Source of the DNA: Chloroflexota bacterium
Lineage (GTDB): Bacteria; Chloroflexota; Chloroflexia; Chloroflexales; Herpetosiphonaceae
Assembly: GCA_020161265.1 (NCBI GenBank)
Contig: JAIUOC010000002.1
Span: 496,001 to 560,000, forward strand
Direction of reading: 5' to 3'
DNA length: 64,000 nucleotides
A program made the position numbers and the translations under genes. This document shows, piece by piece, positions 16,963 to 25,309 of this stretch; the stretch's first letter is position 1, and each line of letters starts with the position of its first letter. The notes below the pieces were generated by a model. It was not told the origin of the DNA. It ran no database searches and worked only from the letters and a program-made list of their open reading frames with translations.

Positions 16963-17906
16963 TGCTCGCTCCCCAAGCGTTGTGGATTACTACCATCGGC
17001 ATTGAAGCGCCAAATAGTGTTGTTATAGGCATCGGCAGCATAAACATGATTGTTATGAAACGCCAAACCAAAAACTTGCCAACGCGCCAGATCCGGGGCA
17101 AAGGCCGCGATTGGCTGACCATCGTGGGTTAGGCGTTGAATCCGCTGATTGCCCATATCGCCAACATAAATATCGCCGGTCGCTTGATCAAGCGCAATAT
17201 TGAGTGGGTAGGAAAATTCGCCAAGGTTGCTGCCATAGCGACCAATCACCCGCAAAAATTGCAGTGAAATCATATCGCCAGCTTCGTGCAACGAAAATTC
17301 TTGAATGCGGCCATTGAATGAATCGACCACATACACATGGCGACGCTCGCGATCAACGACTAAATCACTGATGCCGCTAAATTGTTCATTGCCATTACCA
17401 AACTCGCCAAAAAATTCGGCCAATTGCTGGCCATCACGATGATAGACCACCACCCGATTGGCCTTGTAATTGGCCACCCAAATTCGGTCGGCACTATCAA
17501 CAGTTACGCCATAGGGTTCATTGGTTGGCTCATCCATGGCTGGATCATAATCGTTGCCACCAAACTCGCGTACAAACGAACCATCAGGCTCGAAGCTGCG
17601 CACCCCATCGTGCACCAGCGTCGCTTCATCATTATAAATAAAATTGCCGATATACAAACGGCCAAAACTATCGCGCCCAAGATCCCAGCCAGAGTGAATA
17701 TTGCTTGGGCCAACCCCAAAAACCCCAATACTGGCGGCAATTTGGCCAGTGGAGTCGAGCTGAGCGATGCGATAATTACCGCGATCAGAGACATAAATTT
17801 GTTGATCGCTGGCAACGGCAACGCCATTTGGTCGCAGCAAGTGTTGAGGTTGCTGGCTACAGCCAGCCAACAACCCCACAAGCAAGAATGAAAGACAGCG
17901 GCGCAT
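16959..17906 (-). CDS. NHL-repeat lipoprotein
   Basis: 315 residues. Signal with lipobox LLAGC (Cys 16), then an NHL beta-propeller: repeats of the form 'GVAVASDQQIYVSDRGNYRIAQ', 'GVTVDSADRIWVANYKANRV', 'LVVDRERRHVYVVDSFNGRI', 'NIALDQATGDIYVGDMGNQR'. NHL propellers bind proteins or polysaccharide; no enzyme site is seen. GGAG 5 nt before ATG 17906 decides against a longer start. It lies between a small membrane protein and a SpoIIE-type phosphatase, and may be an outside-facing partner of that sensor (inference from operon position). Confidence 0.85.
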   Translation of the reverse strand: MRRCLSFLLVGLLAGCSQQPQHLLRPNGVAVASDQQIYVSDRGNYRIAQLDSTGQIAASIGVFGVGPSNIHSGWDLGRDSFGRLYIGNFIYNDEATLVHDGVRSFEPDGSFVREFGGNDYDPAMDEPTNEPYGVTVDSADRIWVANYKANRVVVYHRDGQQLAEFFGEFGNGNEQFSGISDLVVDRERRHVYVVDSFNGRIQEFSLHEAGDMISLQFLRVIGRYGSNLGEFSYPLNIALDQATGDIYVGDMGNQRIQRLTHDGQPIAAFAPDLARWQVFGLAFHNNHVYAADAYNNTIWRFNADGSNPQRLGSEQ

Positions 17907-17925
17907 GCATGCTCCAAAGTGCGTT

Positions 17926-18285
17926 TTAGAATCCAAAACGGCCAAGATTCAATAACGTGCCAATAATGCCCGTTAATCCAGCAAGGCCATACAGCGCAAT
18001 GAGCGCGATTGTCCGTGGCTCAAGCTTGAGACTCTTTTTATAGCTCTGAGTTGGTTTCATTTCAATTCGCTGGCCGCGCCAGTATTGAACTTGCGGGCTG
18101 CTGCTAAAGAGCCTTGAGCCTTGGCGATTCTGCCAGATTTGCCAAGCAATCCAGAGCAGAAAGCCGCAGCCAACCAACATAATTGCCACTCGTGCCAAGT
18201 TTGGCATCGCCAACACTTGGGTGCGCAGCATAAACAAACCCAGAATTGCAATGATCGCGGGCATCCATGAACGGTCAAATCTCAT
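17926..18285 (-). CDS. Small membrane protein, function unknown
   Basis: 119 residues with three hydrophobic stretches (about 8-26, 29-50, 90-112) and a polar central segment. No family recognised. Its ATG overlaps the malQ stop by four bases (ATGA), and the next gene's preferred start is 19 nt downstream, so it is co-transcribed. Confidence 0.75.
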   Translation of the reverse strand: MRFDRSWMPAIIAILGLFMLRTQVLAMPNLARVAIMLVGCGFLLWIAWQIWQNRQGSRLFSSSPQVQYWRGQRIEMKPTQSYKKSLKLEPRTIALIALYGLAGLTGIIGTLLNLGRFGF

Positions 18286-19841
18286 AGTTCGCTGGTTTCT
18301 TGTAGGTCAAAATAGGGCGGAGCATTGGGATCAAGCTCATTGCTGATCGCTGGCTGAGCCAAGCGCCCATACACTTCGGCCAGTCCATAAAGCGAACGGG
18401 CTAAATCGTAGGATAGTTGGTCGGGCTTGATGCGCCATGCCCAATTACCACCAGTGTAGCCAGGCCGATTCATACGGGCTTCGCTGCCCAGATCAAGCGC
18501 ATCTTGCATGGGGATAATCACCGTATCAGCAACTGAGGCATACAAGGTGCGAATCATCGTCCAAACAATCGCATCCTCGCCACAATACAAATAGGTGCGG
18601 GCACGATGCTGTTCTTCTGGCCCAGCACTCGTGTACCAGCCGCGCGAGGTATCGTTATCGTGCGAGCCAGTATAGGCAACCGTATTTTGCACATAGGTAT
18701 GTGGCAAGAAGTTCGATTGGAAAGCTCCTGAGGTGAAGGCAAATTGCAAAATCCGCATGCCGGGCAAGGCAAATTGGTCGCGCAATTGATACACATCAGG
18801 CGTGATCATGCCTAAATCTTCGGCAATCAACGGCAAGCTACCAAAAGCATGGCTAATTGCTTGGAAGAAATCTGCGCCTGGGCCACGTCGCCATTCGCCG
18901 TTAACTGCAGTTTCTTCGCTTGCTGGCACAGCCCAATAGCCCGCAAAGCCACGGAAGTGATCAACCCGCACGATATCGACGGTGCGCAAACTGGCGCTAA
19001 TTCGGTGTTGCCACCATTGATAGCCATCTTGGGCCATAACATCCCAACGATAGAGTGGGTTGCCCCAGCGCTGGCCTGTCGCCGAAAAATAATCTGGTGG
19101 CACGCCCGCAATATCAACCGGATTGCCATCGGGATGCAGCAAAAACAGGCTGCGATTCGCCCAAACATCAGCGCTATCGTGAGCTACAAAAATTGGAATA
19201 TCGCCAACAATTTTGATATCGCGCTCGTTGGCATACTGCTTCAAGGCATCCCATTGGCTGAAAAAGGCCCACTGCAAAAACTTATGGAATTGCACATCAT
19301 CAGCTAATTTGTTGCCCCATTCGCTAATTGCTGCTGGCTCATGCAAGGCAATTGCCTGATCCCATGTCGTCCAAGAAGCGCCGCCATGAGCTGCTTTACA
19401 AGCCATAAATAGAGCATAATCGTCGAGCCAGGCTTGTTCGGCAACACAAAACGCGCTAAAACCACGATCATCGGCCTGAGCCTTGAAGTTTTCAAAGGCG
19501 GTGTGCAACAGCTGCAATTTGGCTGGAATCACCGCACCAAAATCAACAGCTTCGGCAGGTAAATGGGTGAGTTGCGCCAAATCCCATTCGGCTAGCAAAT
19601 TAATCCGAGCCAAATAATCGGGGCTAATCAGCATATGGTTGCCAGCAAACGCCGAAAAACATTGATAGGGCGAATCGCCATAACCAGTTGGGCCGAGCGG
19701 CAAAATTTGCCATAGCCGTGCCCCAGCCGCTTGTAGCCAATCCACAAATTGATAAGCCTCGCTGCCAAGATCACCAATTCCATAGCGACCATGCAACGAC
19801 GTGGGGTGCAGAAGAATCCCCGCAGCACGTTCGAAGGTCAT
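18282..19841 (-). CDS. malQ: 4-alpha-glucanotransferase (amylomaltase)
   Basis: 519 residues, GH77 family. It transfers alpha-1,4-glucan segments between maltodextrins or glycogen. Visible are RAAGILLHPTSLHGRYGIGD at the N-terminus, ILPLGPTGYGDSPYQ, DIVRVDHFRGFAGYW (nucleophile Asp), PLIAEDLGMITPDV (acid/base Glu) and YTGSHDNDTSRGW (third Asp). GGAGG before ATG 19841 sets the start; the longer frame upstream only translates heptamer repeats. First gene of a four-gene operon with three overlapping junctions or near-overlaps; the metabolic link to the other three is not apparent. Confidence 0.95.
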   Translation of the reverse strand: MTFERAAGILLHPTSLHGRYGIGDLGSEAYQFVDWLQAAGARLWQILPLGPTGYGDSPYQCFSAFAGNHMLISPDYLARINLLAEWDLAQLTHLPAEAVDFGAVIPAKLQLLHTAFENFKAQADDRGFSAFCVAEQAWLDDYALFMACKAAHGGASWTTWDQAIALHEPAAISEWGNKLADDVQFHKFLQWAFFSQWDALKQYANERDIKIVGDIPIFVAHDSADVWANRSLFLLHPDGNPVDIAGVPPDYFSATGQRWGNPLYRWDVMAQDGYQWWQHRISASLRTVDIVRVDHFRGFAGYWAVPASEETAVNGEWRRGPGADFFQAISHAFGSLPLIAEDLGMITPDVYQLRDQFALPGMRILQFAFTSGAFQSNFLPHTYVQNTVAYTGSHDNDTSRGWYTSAGPEEQHRARTYLYCGEDAIVWTMIRTLYASVADTVIIPMQDALDLGSEARMNRPGYTGGNWAWRIKPDQLSYDLARSLYGLAEVYGRLAQPAISNELDPNAPPYFDLQETSEL

Positions 19842-19916
19842 CGAACTACCTCCAACTATCGGTGAGAATCTCGTACAATTTAACGTATGTACTTGGTATG
19901 ATAGCATAGACAAGCA

Positions 19917-19953
19917 GGAAGGATGAGGGATGAGGGATGAAGGATGAAAGAGG
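19917..19953. repeat. GGATGAR heptamer array upstream of malQ
   Basis: GGATGAG GGATGAG GGATGAA GGATGAA in perfect 7-nt phase. The same unit occurs at 49709 and 50110. The rest of the 275-bp gap between malQ and the STAS gene shows no feature I can support. Confidence 0.75.
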
Positions 19954-20116
19954 AAATTAAGCAACAAGCAATTTGTTTGCAATAGCATCATCTAGATTGT
20001 ACCGAGATGGGGATTGCACACTAGCCCAAGGTTGTATGGTATCATCGAATGCCACATCCTACTAAAACACTACGCTCATTGCCACCAGCGATCATGTGGG
20101 TTAGGAGCACGCAACT

Positions 20117-20932
20117 ATGTCCTTCGGAAGTGTTTTTATTGCCATGGAAGAATCCATGAGCGATCAATTGATTGATCAAGCTTTGGTGGAAATTCCAGGT
20201 TACCGCAAATTGCCCCTGACCAAGCAACAATTGGCTCAACGGGTGCTGATTACCGTTCATGCCTTCGGAATGGATTTGGATGAGGAAGAACCCCATTTTT
20301 ACCGTACCCACCTCGAAGAAGGGGCTTACCAACGCGCCATGCAAGGCCTACCAATCGATGATTTTGAGCAATTGGTGTTGCTCTGGCATCGCCGTGGCAT
20401 CGAAATGCTCATGGCCAAATTCGCGCAACCAGCTGAGCATGTCGCCCTTTTACGCCAAACCTTAAAAGTTATTCAATCGGGGCTAGCTGGGTTATATCGC
20501 GGCTATGATCGGGCACGAATCGGCCAACTCGACCGCCAACAGGCAATTTTGAGCGAATTGGCACTCCCGATTATTCCAGTCTATAAGCATATTTTGGCAG
20601 TTCCGCTGATTGGGGTTATCGATAGCAGCCGTGCTCAGCAAATGATCGAGCGCCTGCTCGATGAAATTACCAATCTTAAGGCTCAAATGGTCATCCTCGA
20701 TCTCACCGGTGTACCATTAATTGATACTGGCGTGGCCCACCATTTGCTTAAAACCGTGCATTCGGCTCGTTTGCTCGGTGCACGGGTGATTATCGTGGGG
20801 ATTCGCGGCGAAATTGCCCAAACTATGGTGCATTTAGGCATCGACCTCAGCGAAATTACGACCCGCGCCAATCTCCAAGCAGGCGTAGAATATGCCCTCG
20901 CTTGTACTGGCTTTGCAATTCGCCCATTGTAG
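20117..20932 (+). CDS. RsbR-like STAS-domain protein
   Basis: 271 residues. An N-terminal all-helical domain (to ~140), then a STAS domain with VPLIGVIDSSRAQQMIERLL, VILDLTGVPLIDTGVAHHLL and GARVIIVGIRGEIAQTMVHL. The IDTGVA threonine sits where RsbR-type proteins are phosphorylated by RsbT-like kinases. RsbR paralogues build stressosomes that control partner-switching sigma cascades. SpoIIE-type phosphatases at 15.4 and 33.3 kb could act on such proteins, but no RsbT or RsbW kinase is in the window. AGGAG 9 nt before ATG 20117 supports the start. Confidence 0.9.
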   Translation: MSFGSVFIAMEESMSDQLIDQALVEIPGYRKLPLTKQQLAQRVLITVHAFGMDLDEEEPHFYRTHLEEGAYQRAMQGLPIDDFEQLVLLWHRRGIEMLMAKFAQPAEHVALLRQTLKVIQSGLAGLYRGYDRARIGQLDRQQAILSELALPIIPVYKHILAVPLIGVIDSSRAQQMIERLLDEITNLKAQMVILDLTGVPLIDTGVAHHLLKTVHSARLLGARVIIVGIRGEIAQTMVHLGIDLSEITTRANLQAGVEYALACTGFAIRPL

Positions 20933-20953
20933 TATGGGCAGGGATTTTGGATT

Positions 20954-21490
20954 ATGGCTAACCAAACGCCGCAGCACGATCATTCACATCAATTAAGTGC
21001 TTTAGCCACCCGCGAACGCGAATTGATCAAACATTTAATCGAGCACCCCACAATTAGCAAAAATACCAATCATCAATTTGAGGCCGACCAAACCTTTGGT
21101 GAGCGTTTGGCCGATCGAGTAGCGGCGTTTGGTGGTTCTTGGCCCTTCTTGATCGGCTTTTCCAGCGCTTTGCTCGGTTGGATGCTACTGAATGGGCTAT
21201 TCTTGGTCAAACCGTTCGATCCCTATCCCTTTATTTTGTTAAATTTGGTGCTATCGAGCGTTGCAGCTTTGCAAGCGCCAATTATCATGATGTCGCAAAG
21301 TCGGCAGGCCGCCAAAGATCGGCTTGATGCCAGCCACGATTATGAGATTAATCTCAAGGCCGAGCTGGAAATTCAGCGGCTACATAATAAAATTGACGAG
21401 CTACGCGAAGCTCAATGGCACGAGCTAGTACAGCTGCAACAAGAGCAAATTCGCTTGCTCAACCAAATTTTAAGCCAACGCCCCGAATAA
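20954..21490 (+). CDS. DUF1003 membrane protein
   Basis: 178 residues. Matches the DUF1003 layout: a soluble start (LADRVAAFGGSWPFLIGF), two transmembrane helices with SSALLGWMLLNGLFL and ILLNLVLSSVAALQAPIIMM, then SQSRQAAKDRLDASHDYEIN and a long charged C-terminal coiled coil (ELEIQRLHNKIDELREAQW). Family function is unknown; some members have been called cyclic-nucleotide-binding by transfer only. It starts 21 bp after the STAS gene and is probably in its operon. Confidence 0.9.
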   Translation: MANQTPQHDHSHQLSALATRERELIKHLIEHPTISKNTNHQFEADQTFGERLADRVAAFGGSWPFLIGFSSALLGWMLLNGLFLVKPFDPYPFILLNLVLSSVAALQAPIIMMSQSRQAAKDRLDASHDYEINLKAELEIQRLHNKIDELREAQWHELVQLQQEQIRLLNQILSQRPE

Positions 21491-21578
21491 GCACCCAACT
21501 CGTTAACTTTCCGGTTATGTTGCCTTGTCATACTGCTACTATCAATCCCAAAAGGCTTTCAATCCTAGGAGCAAGCAG

Positions 21579-21764
21579 ATGGATGTAGCACTCAGAAAAT
21601 CACAACGCCATGGCAACCTGTTGTTGGTTGGTTTGTGTCTGCTTTTATTATTGGTTGGCATGCATTTGGGCTATCAGTTAGCACATTCCACTCAGCAACA
21701 GTTTCATGTCACCAACCCAGTGATTAAATGCCATTATCTCTGCAAAATGAGCATCAGCGAGTAA
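21579..21764 (+). CDS. Small single-span membrane protein
   Basis: 61 residues: a basic start (RKSQRHGN), one strong hydrophobic helix (LLLVGLCLLLLLVGMHLGYQLA) and a short outside tail with two cysteines (IKCHYLCK). AGGAG 7 nt before ATG 21579 chooses this start. No family recognised. It could be a leader, a small regulator of a membrane partner, or a product of the STAS/DUF1003 transcript. Confidence 0.55.
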   Translation: MDVALRKSQRHGNLLLVGLCLLLLLVGMHLGYQLAHSTQQQFHVTNPVIKCHYLCKMSISE

Positions 21765-22178
21765 AAACTATTTTTTGGCGCAGGGTATACATTAATTAAC
21801 GTCTCAATTTCAAGTTCAATTTAACTGTATTCATGGGTGTTTAAACTAAAAATTATTCATTTTAAGCTTCTCTTTCAAACTTCTTGCAGATTTATTCAGT
21901 ACTTCTAACCTAATACCACATTAACCATCCGGTACGTCCTAGAAAATGACTAGGCCAAAGGAGCGGCTATTTTAGTTTGTGCTGCTACAAAAGTACTTGA
22001 CTAGAAGTACTAACGCTTATTCCACAGAAGTACGGTAAATAGTTAACGCTTTGGTTGCTTGTGTAAATCGCTTTTTTAATAAAAAATAAAGATCTAAATT
22101 ATTGATTTGGTTCAGTGAGCATCAGCATTACAATCAAGCACCACACTCGCGAGCCTTCAGCCATTGCGAGAGGTTTGT
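21765..22178. other. 414-bp AT-rich non-coding region before the polyprenyl-synthase-like gene
   Basis: No frame with a ribosome site. The only structure seen is a set of AAGTAC repeats (listed separately) and A/T tracts. It presumably holds the promoter of the downstream gene, but no clear -35/-10 pair was found. Confidence 0.5.
21898..22034. promoter_or_regulatory. Repeated AGAAGTACT motif, possible operator set
   Basis: Copies at 21898-21906 (inverted, AGTACTTCT), 21991-21997 (AAGTACT), 22003-22011 (AGAAGTACT) and 22026-22034 (AGAAGTACG), all within the AT-rich leader of the polyprenyl-synthase-like gene. The core AGTACT is itself palindromic. Could be sites of a dimeric regulator; inference. 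Confidence 0.4.
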
Positions 22179-23201
22179 ATGTCAGGTAGCACGATTCAGT
22201 TTCCACAAAAATTTCAAGGTATTTTCAAGCGTTCTCAAGCCAGCTTCGCCCCCCATCTCCAAGTCGCCCGCCAGTTACTCAATAGTCTGAACATCCCAGC
22301 GCCGTTGCAACATGTCTGGGATTATGTGGTCGTGGACAATCCACAGCCATCGTTCATTCTATTGCCATTGCTCTATTTGAGTTTGGCTGAGCAATTGGGC
22401 GGGATTACACCAGCCCATCAACGGGCGCTGCCAGTAATTATGTTAACCATGGAAGCGGTTGCAGTGATGGATGATACGGTTGATATTGCCAGCCAACGCT
22501 CGGAGCGAGCAACCGTGCCTGCCCGCTTCGGCGTAACCCAAGCCACGCCAATCGCCACCAGTCTCACCGCAACCATCGCCGAATTGGCGGTCGAAATTGA
22601 CCCACGTTTGGTTCAGCCAACCATGAATTTTCTGCGCGAATTAGGCGCGTTGCAAATTTGGGAAGTCGAACATAGTTATCCTGAGCAGGCTGAATGGGAC
22701 GAATGGATGCAGCAACGCTATCGCCAAGGCCAAATTGCCACCGAATTTGCCCTCAATTTGGCCCTGATGTACCACCGCCAAGCGCCATTTCCGGCCACGC
22801 CTGCCTATTTCTTTGCCCAAATAATGCAAGATGTTGATGATGTGGTGGGCCTTTTAGAGCAACGAGTGCAATTCGGCGAGGGCTGTGATCTTCAGCGCGG
22901 TCGGGTTATTGCCCCGCTCGCTGATGCGTGTGATAATAATATTCAGCTAGCTAGCTTAATCAGCCAGCTTTGGCGTAAAAAACAAGCCTTGTTGGCCGAA
23001 TCCAATCAAACAACCTTCCAACAACTCAACCAACATGTGCTCGAAGCCGGATTAGCCACAACCCTTGATCGCTTGACCCAGATTGCCATAGCCTGCGAAG
23101 AACAAACGCCTCCAGAACTCCAAGCTTGGATGCACGATGTGATTTGCACTTTTATGGCTCGCCTCAGCGGCGTTGGCCTAGCGCAAGCCCAAACAGCCTA
23201 G
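22179..23201 (+). CDS. Polyprenyl-synthetase-like protein (possibly ComQ-like)
   Basis: 340 residues with the isoprenoid-synthase fold signature: first Asp-rich motif MDDTVD (DDxxD) followed by an Arg and a TVPARFG block, then YRQGQIATEFALNLAL and the second Asp motif IMQDVDDVVGL. Family members join prenyl diphosphates; ComQ members prenylate a peptide pheromone. The weak KxxL-type and Arg-Arg substrate contacts suggest a divergent member, not the main farnesyl or geranylgeranyl synthase. GAGAGG 6 nt before ATG 22179. A membrane histidine kinase starts 62 bp downstream, which recalls comQXP order, but no ComX-like peptide gene was found. Confidence 0.7.
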   Translation: MSGSTIQFPQKFQGIFKRSQASFAPHLQVARQLLNSLNIPAPLQHVWDYVVVDNPQPSFILLPLLYLSLAEQLGGITPAHQRALPVIMLTMEAVAVMDDTVDIASQRSERATVPARFGVTQATPIATSLTATIAELAVEIDPRLVQPTMNFLRELGALQIWEVEHSYPEQAEWDEWMQQRYRQGQIATEFALNLALMYHRQAPFPATPAYFFAQIMQDVDDVVGLLEQRVQFGEGCDLQRGRVIAPLADACDNNIQLASLISQLWRKKQALLAESNQTTFQQLNQHVLEAGLATTLDRLTQIAIACEEQTPPELQAWMHDVICTFMARLSGVGLAQAQTA

Positions 23202-23263
23202 TGCCATGGTGCGCCCACTGATGGCTTACAATCGTGATAGTCGCGGCTATCAGTGGAGCAATC

Positions 23264-24535
23264 ATGAAGGATGGATGGGGTAATTTAGCGCAATCATGGT
23301 TCAACGCCTATCAACGCATCGGCCAACAACTCGATCCATTGCCGTGGATCACATGGCTGATTGCCTGCTTTAGTGTTGGAGTCGGCACATTAGGCTTGGC
23401 TGGCCTTGATCAAGCTGCACCCAAACTGTTAATTTGGATTGATTTTGGCCTAGCGTTATATCTATTTTGGCTGGGCTGGGTGGTCTATCGCCGCCCAAAC
23501 TTGGGTTGGCCACGCTGGTTAATTGTGCTCAGCATGACTGCAACCTGTTTGATCGCCCTCAGCATTGTCGAGCTTGAAAGCGCGGCGGTGGTTTTAGTAA
23601 CCGTGCCAATTCTGCTGACCATTATCGCCACTGGTCGCTTATGGCCGATCGTTAGTTATCCAGCGTTTATGCTGGTTGCGGCGCTGGTTCACCCCGCGGG
23701 CTGGAGTTTGTTTAACCCAGCGGTAATTGTGTTTAATTTGTTGTTGTTTTTGACGATGTGGCAATTGCGCAGCTCGGCCAGTCGCGCCACCCAAATTCAG
23801 GTGCTGGCCAAAGCCCAGCTTGAGCAAGAACAACAAGCGCGTCAATTTATTCGCTTTTTTCAGCACGAATTACGCGGCTATAGCAGTGGCTTAGAAGGGC
23901 TAGTGCCAATTTTTGAGCGTTTTTTGGCCAACGTACCACAACAAAATGCTGGTATTAGCAGCGCCGAAGCGTTGAATGCGCTAGCGACTACAACCCAACA
24001 TCTTAAGCAATTAACCACTCAATTATTAATTTTGACCCGCGATGGAGTGCTGCAAGTCCAACAATTACAAACTCTCAATTTAGCCGAGTTATTACAACAA
24101 ATTGTCAATGAGGTGCGCACCTCACATCAGCTTGATCCTGAGCACCTGCGTTTGAGTTTATGCAAACAGCAACCAGTCTTAATTAAAGGCAATGATCTGT
24201 TTCTTACTTTAGCCTTACGCACAATTATTCAAAATTCAATCGAGGCCAACCCAAGCTCGATCGCTGGGCAACAGATTAGCCTTGAGTGCTGTACCAACAA
24301 CGAAATGGCCGTGATTAGCATTAGTGATCAAGGCATGGGCTACCCCAAAGAATTGCTGCAACGCCTCGCCACCAATCAGATTCCGGCGGTGCTAGGCTGG
24401 AGCGGCAAGCTTGGCGGTAATGGGCTAGGCTTGGCATTAATTATGCAGGTTGCTCGGTTGCATCAAGGCTCGGTTCGTTTTGAAAATCAGGCTCAAGGCG
24501 GCGCACGCACCAGTTTGGCCTTACCGCGCATTTAG
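23264..24535 (+). CDS. Membrane histidine kinase
   Basis: 423 residues. About six transmembrane helices in the first 175 residues with little extracytoplasmic sequence, so a signal would be sensed within the membrane or by lipid. Then a helical segment with the phosphoacceptor HELRG (His 201) and a HATPase domain: N-box RTIIQNSIEANP, G1 ISDQGMGYP, G2 GKLGGNGLGLAL. GGAG 6 nt before ATG 23264. It probably phosphorylates the receiver encoded convergently next door, whose stop overlaps its own by four bases. Membrane-embedded sensing beside a prenyl-synthase-like gene suggests a hydrophobic signal (inference). Confidence 0.85.
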   Translation: MKDGWGNLAQSWFNAYQRIGQQLDPLPWITWLIACFSVGVGTLGLAGLDQAAPKLLIWIDFGLALYLFWLGWVVYRRPNLGWPRWLIVLSMTATCLIALSIVELESAAVVLVTVPILLTIIATGRLWPIVSYPAFMLVAALVHPAGWSLFNPAVIVFNLLLFLTMWQLRSSASRATQIQVLAKAQLEQEQQARQFIRFFQHELRGYSSGLEGLVPIFERFLANVPQQNAGISSAEALNALATTTQHLKQLTTQLLILTRDGVLQVQQLQTLNLAELLQQIVNEVRTSHQLDPEHLRLSLCKQQPVLIKGNDLFLTLALRTIIQNSIEANPSSIAGQQISLECCTNNEMAVISISDQGMGYPKELLQRLATNQIPAVLGWSGKLGGNGLGLALIMQVARLHQGSVRFENQAQGGARTSLALPRI

Positions 24536-25023
24536 GCAATGAGCTGATTGGTAGCCCAGGGTACAGGCAAGCCCACACATGTCCAGCCTGCGCCATGCAA
24601 GCGCTGCTGATAGATCCATTCGATGGCTTGGGCAACCTCGTTTTGGGCTAAATGTTTGCTAATAAAGCCATCGAAGCCAACCGAACGAAACAAGCTATCA
24701 ACATCTTCATAGGCACTCCAGCCAATGAGCAAGGCCTCGGGATGCAAGGCTGGGTGCAATGTGCGATTGGTACGCAAGCGATAAATAATATGCAGCGGCG
24801 TGCGCCCAACCATCGCATAATCAACCACCATCAAACGAATACTTTGGGCTGGATATAAATCGAGTTGACGTTCGAGATCGCCAACCGAACTAACCCGATC
24901 ACAGCCATAACTTAAATTACGCAACAAACTCAAACGTTGATCGGCGATCGCTGCTTGGAGGCCTAAGGCAGCGGCTGGTTGATCATCAACAATTACCACA
25001 TATGGTTGATTTGTAAGCTGCAT
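24532..25023 (-). CDS. Stand-alone response-regulator receiver protein
   Basis: 163 residues, one receiver domain and no output domain. Acidic pair DD 13-14, phosphoacceptor Asp 68 (MVVDYA), Ser in LIGWSAYED, and Lys 123 in GFDGFISKHLAQ. It should take phosphate from a kinase, most likely the convergent one, and act through protein contacts. The C-terminal half (IGWS...GFDGFISK) closely matches the receiver at 54980-55426, so the two are paralogues. Confidence 0.85.
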   Translation of the reverse strand: MQLTNQPYVVIVDDQPAAALGLQAAIADQRLSLLRNLSYGCDRVSSVGDLERQLDLYPAQSIRLMVVDYAMVGRTPLHIIYRLRTNRTLHPALHPEALLIGWSAYEDVDSLFRSVGFDGFISKHLAQNEVAQAIEWIYQQRLHGAGWTCVGLPVPWATNQLIA

Positions 25024-25142
25024 ACTGCTTTCCTTTCACGCCATTTTTATCAGCTTTGCAAGGTCAAAACAGGCTTTTTTGATTGCGGCTTGTGGCTGTG
25101 CTCTCCCTTGTTCGCTTGATTATACTGTGATTCAATTGCGAA

Positions 25143-25178
25143 AACTACCATCAATAGTCTGAGTAGTTAAAGGTAGTT
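25143..25178. promoter_or_regulatory. Helically phased GTAGTT repeats upstream of the receiver gene
   Basis: GTAGTT at 25163-25168 and 25173-25178 (10-bp step) with an inverted AACTAC at 25143-25148, 20 bp upstream. One-turn spacing is typical of sites for dimeric response regulators. It lies in the 286-bp gap between the receiver and a GNAT gene; the rest of the gap shows nothing clear. Inference. Confidence 0.35.
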
Positions 25179-25309
25179 GAGCATGGCAAATTCTTGCAGC
25201 AAGCTCCTTTTAGGCTGAGCCAAAGTTCAGTCGTAAAACCGATGCCCCGCCCCACGAACGGCCTATAATCAAGCAACAATCACAATCGTAGCCTTGTAGA
25301 AGGGTCGTT

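Noticed and set aside
19842-19991. Longer N-terminus for malQ
   Set aside because: The extra residues come from a heptamer repeat and there is no ribosome site; ATG 19841 has GGAGG and begins the family N-terminus.
23202-23263. ComX-like pheromone gene between the prenyl-synthase-like and kinase genes
   Set aside because: Only 62 bp; no frame of the needed length with a ribosome site.
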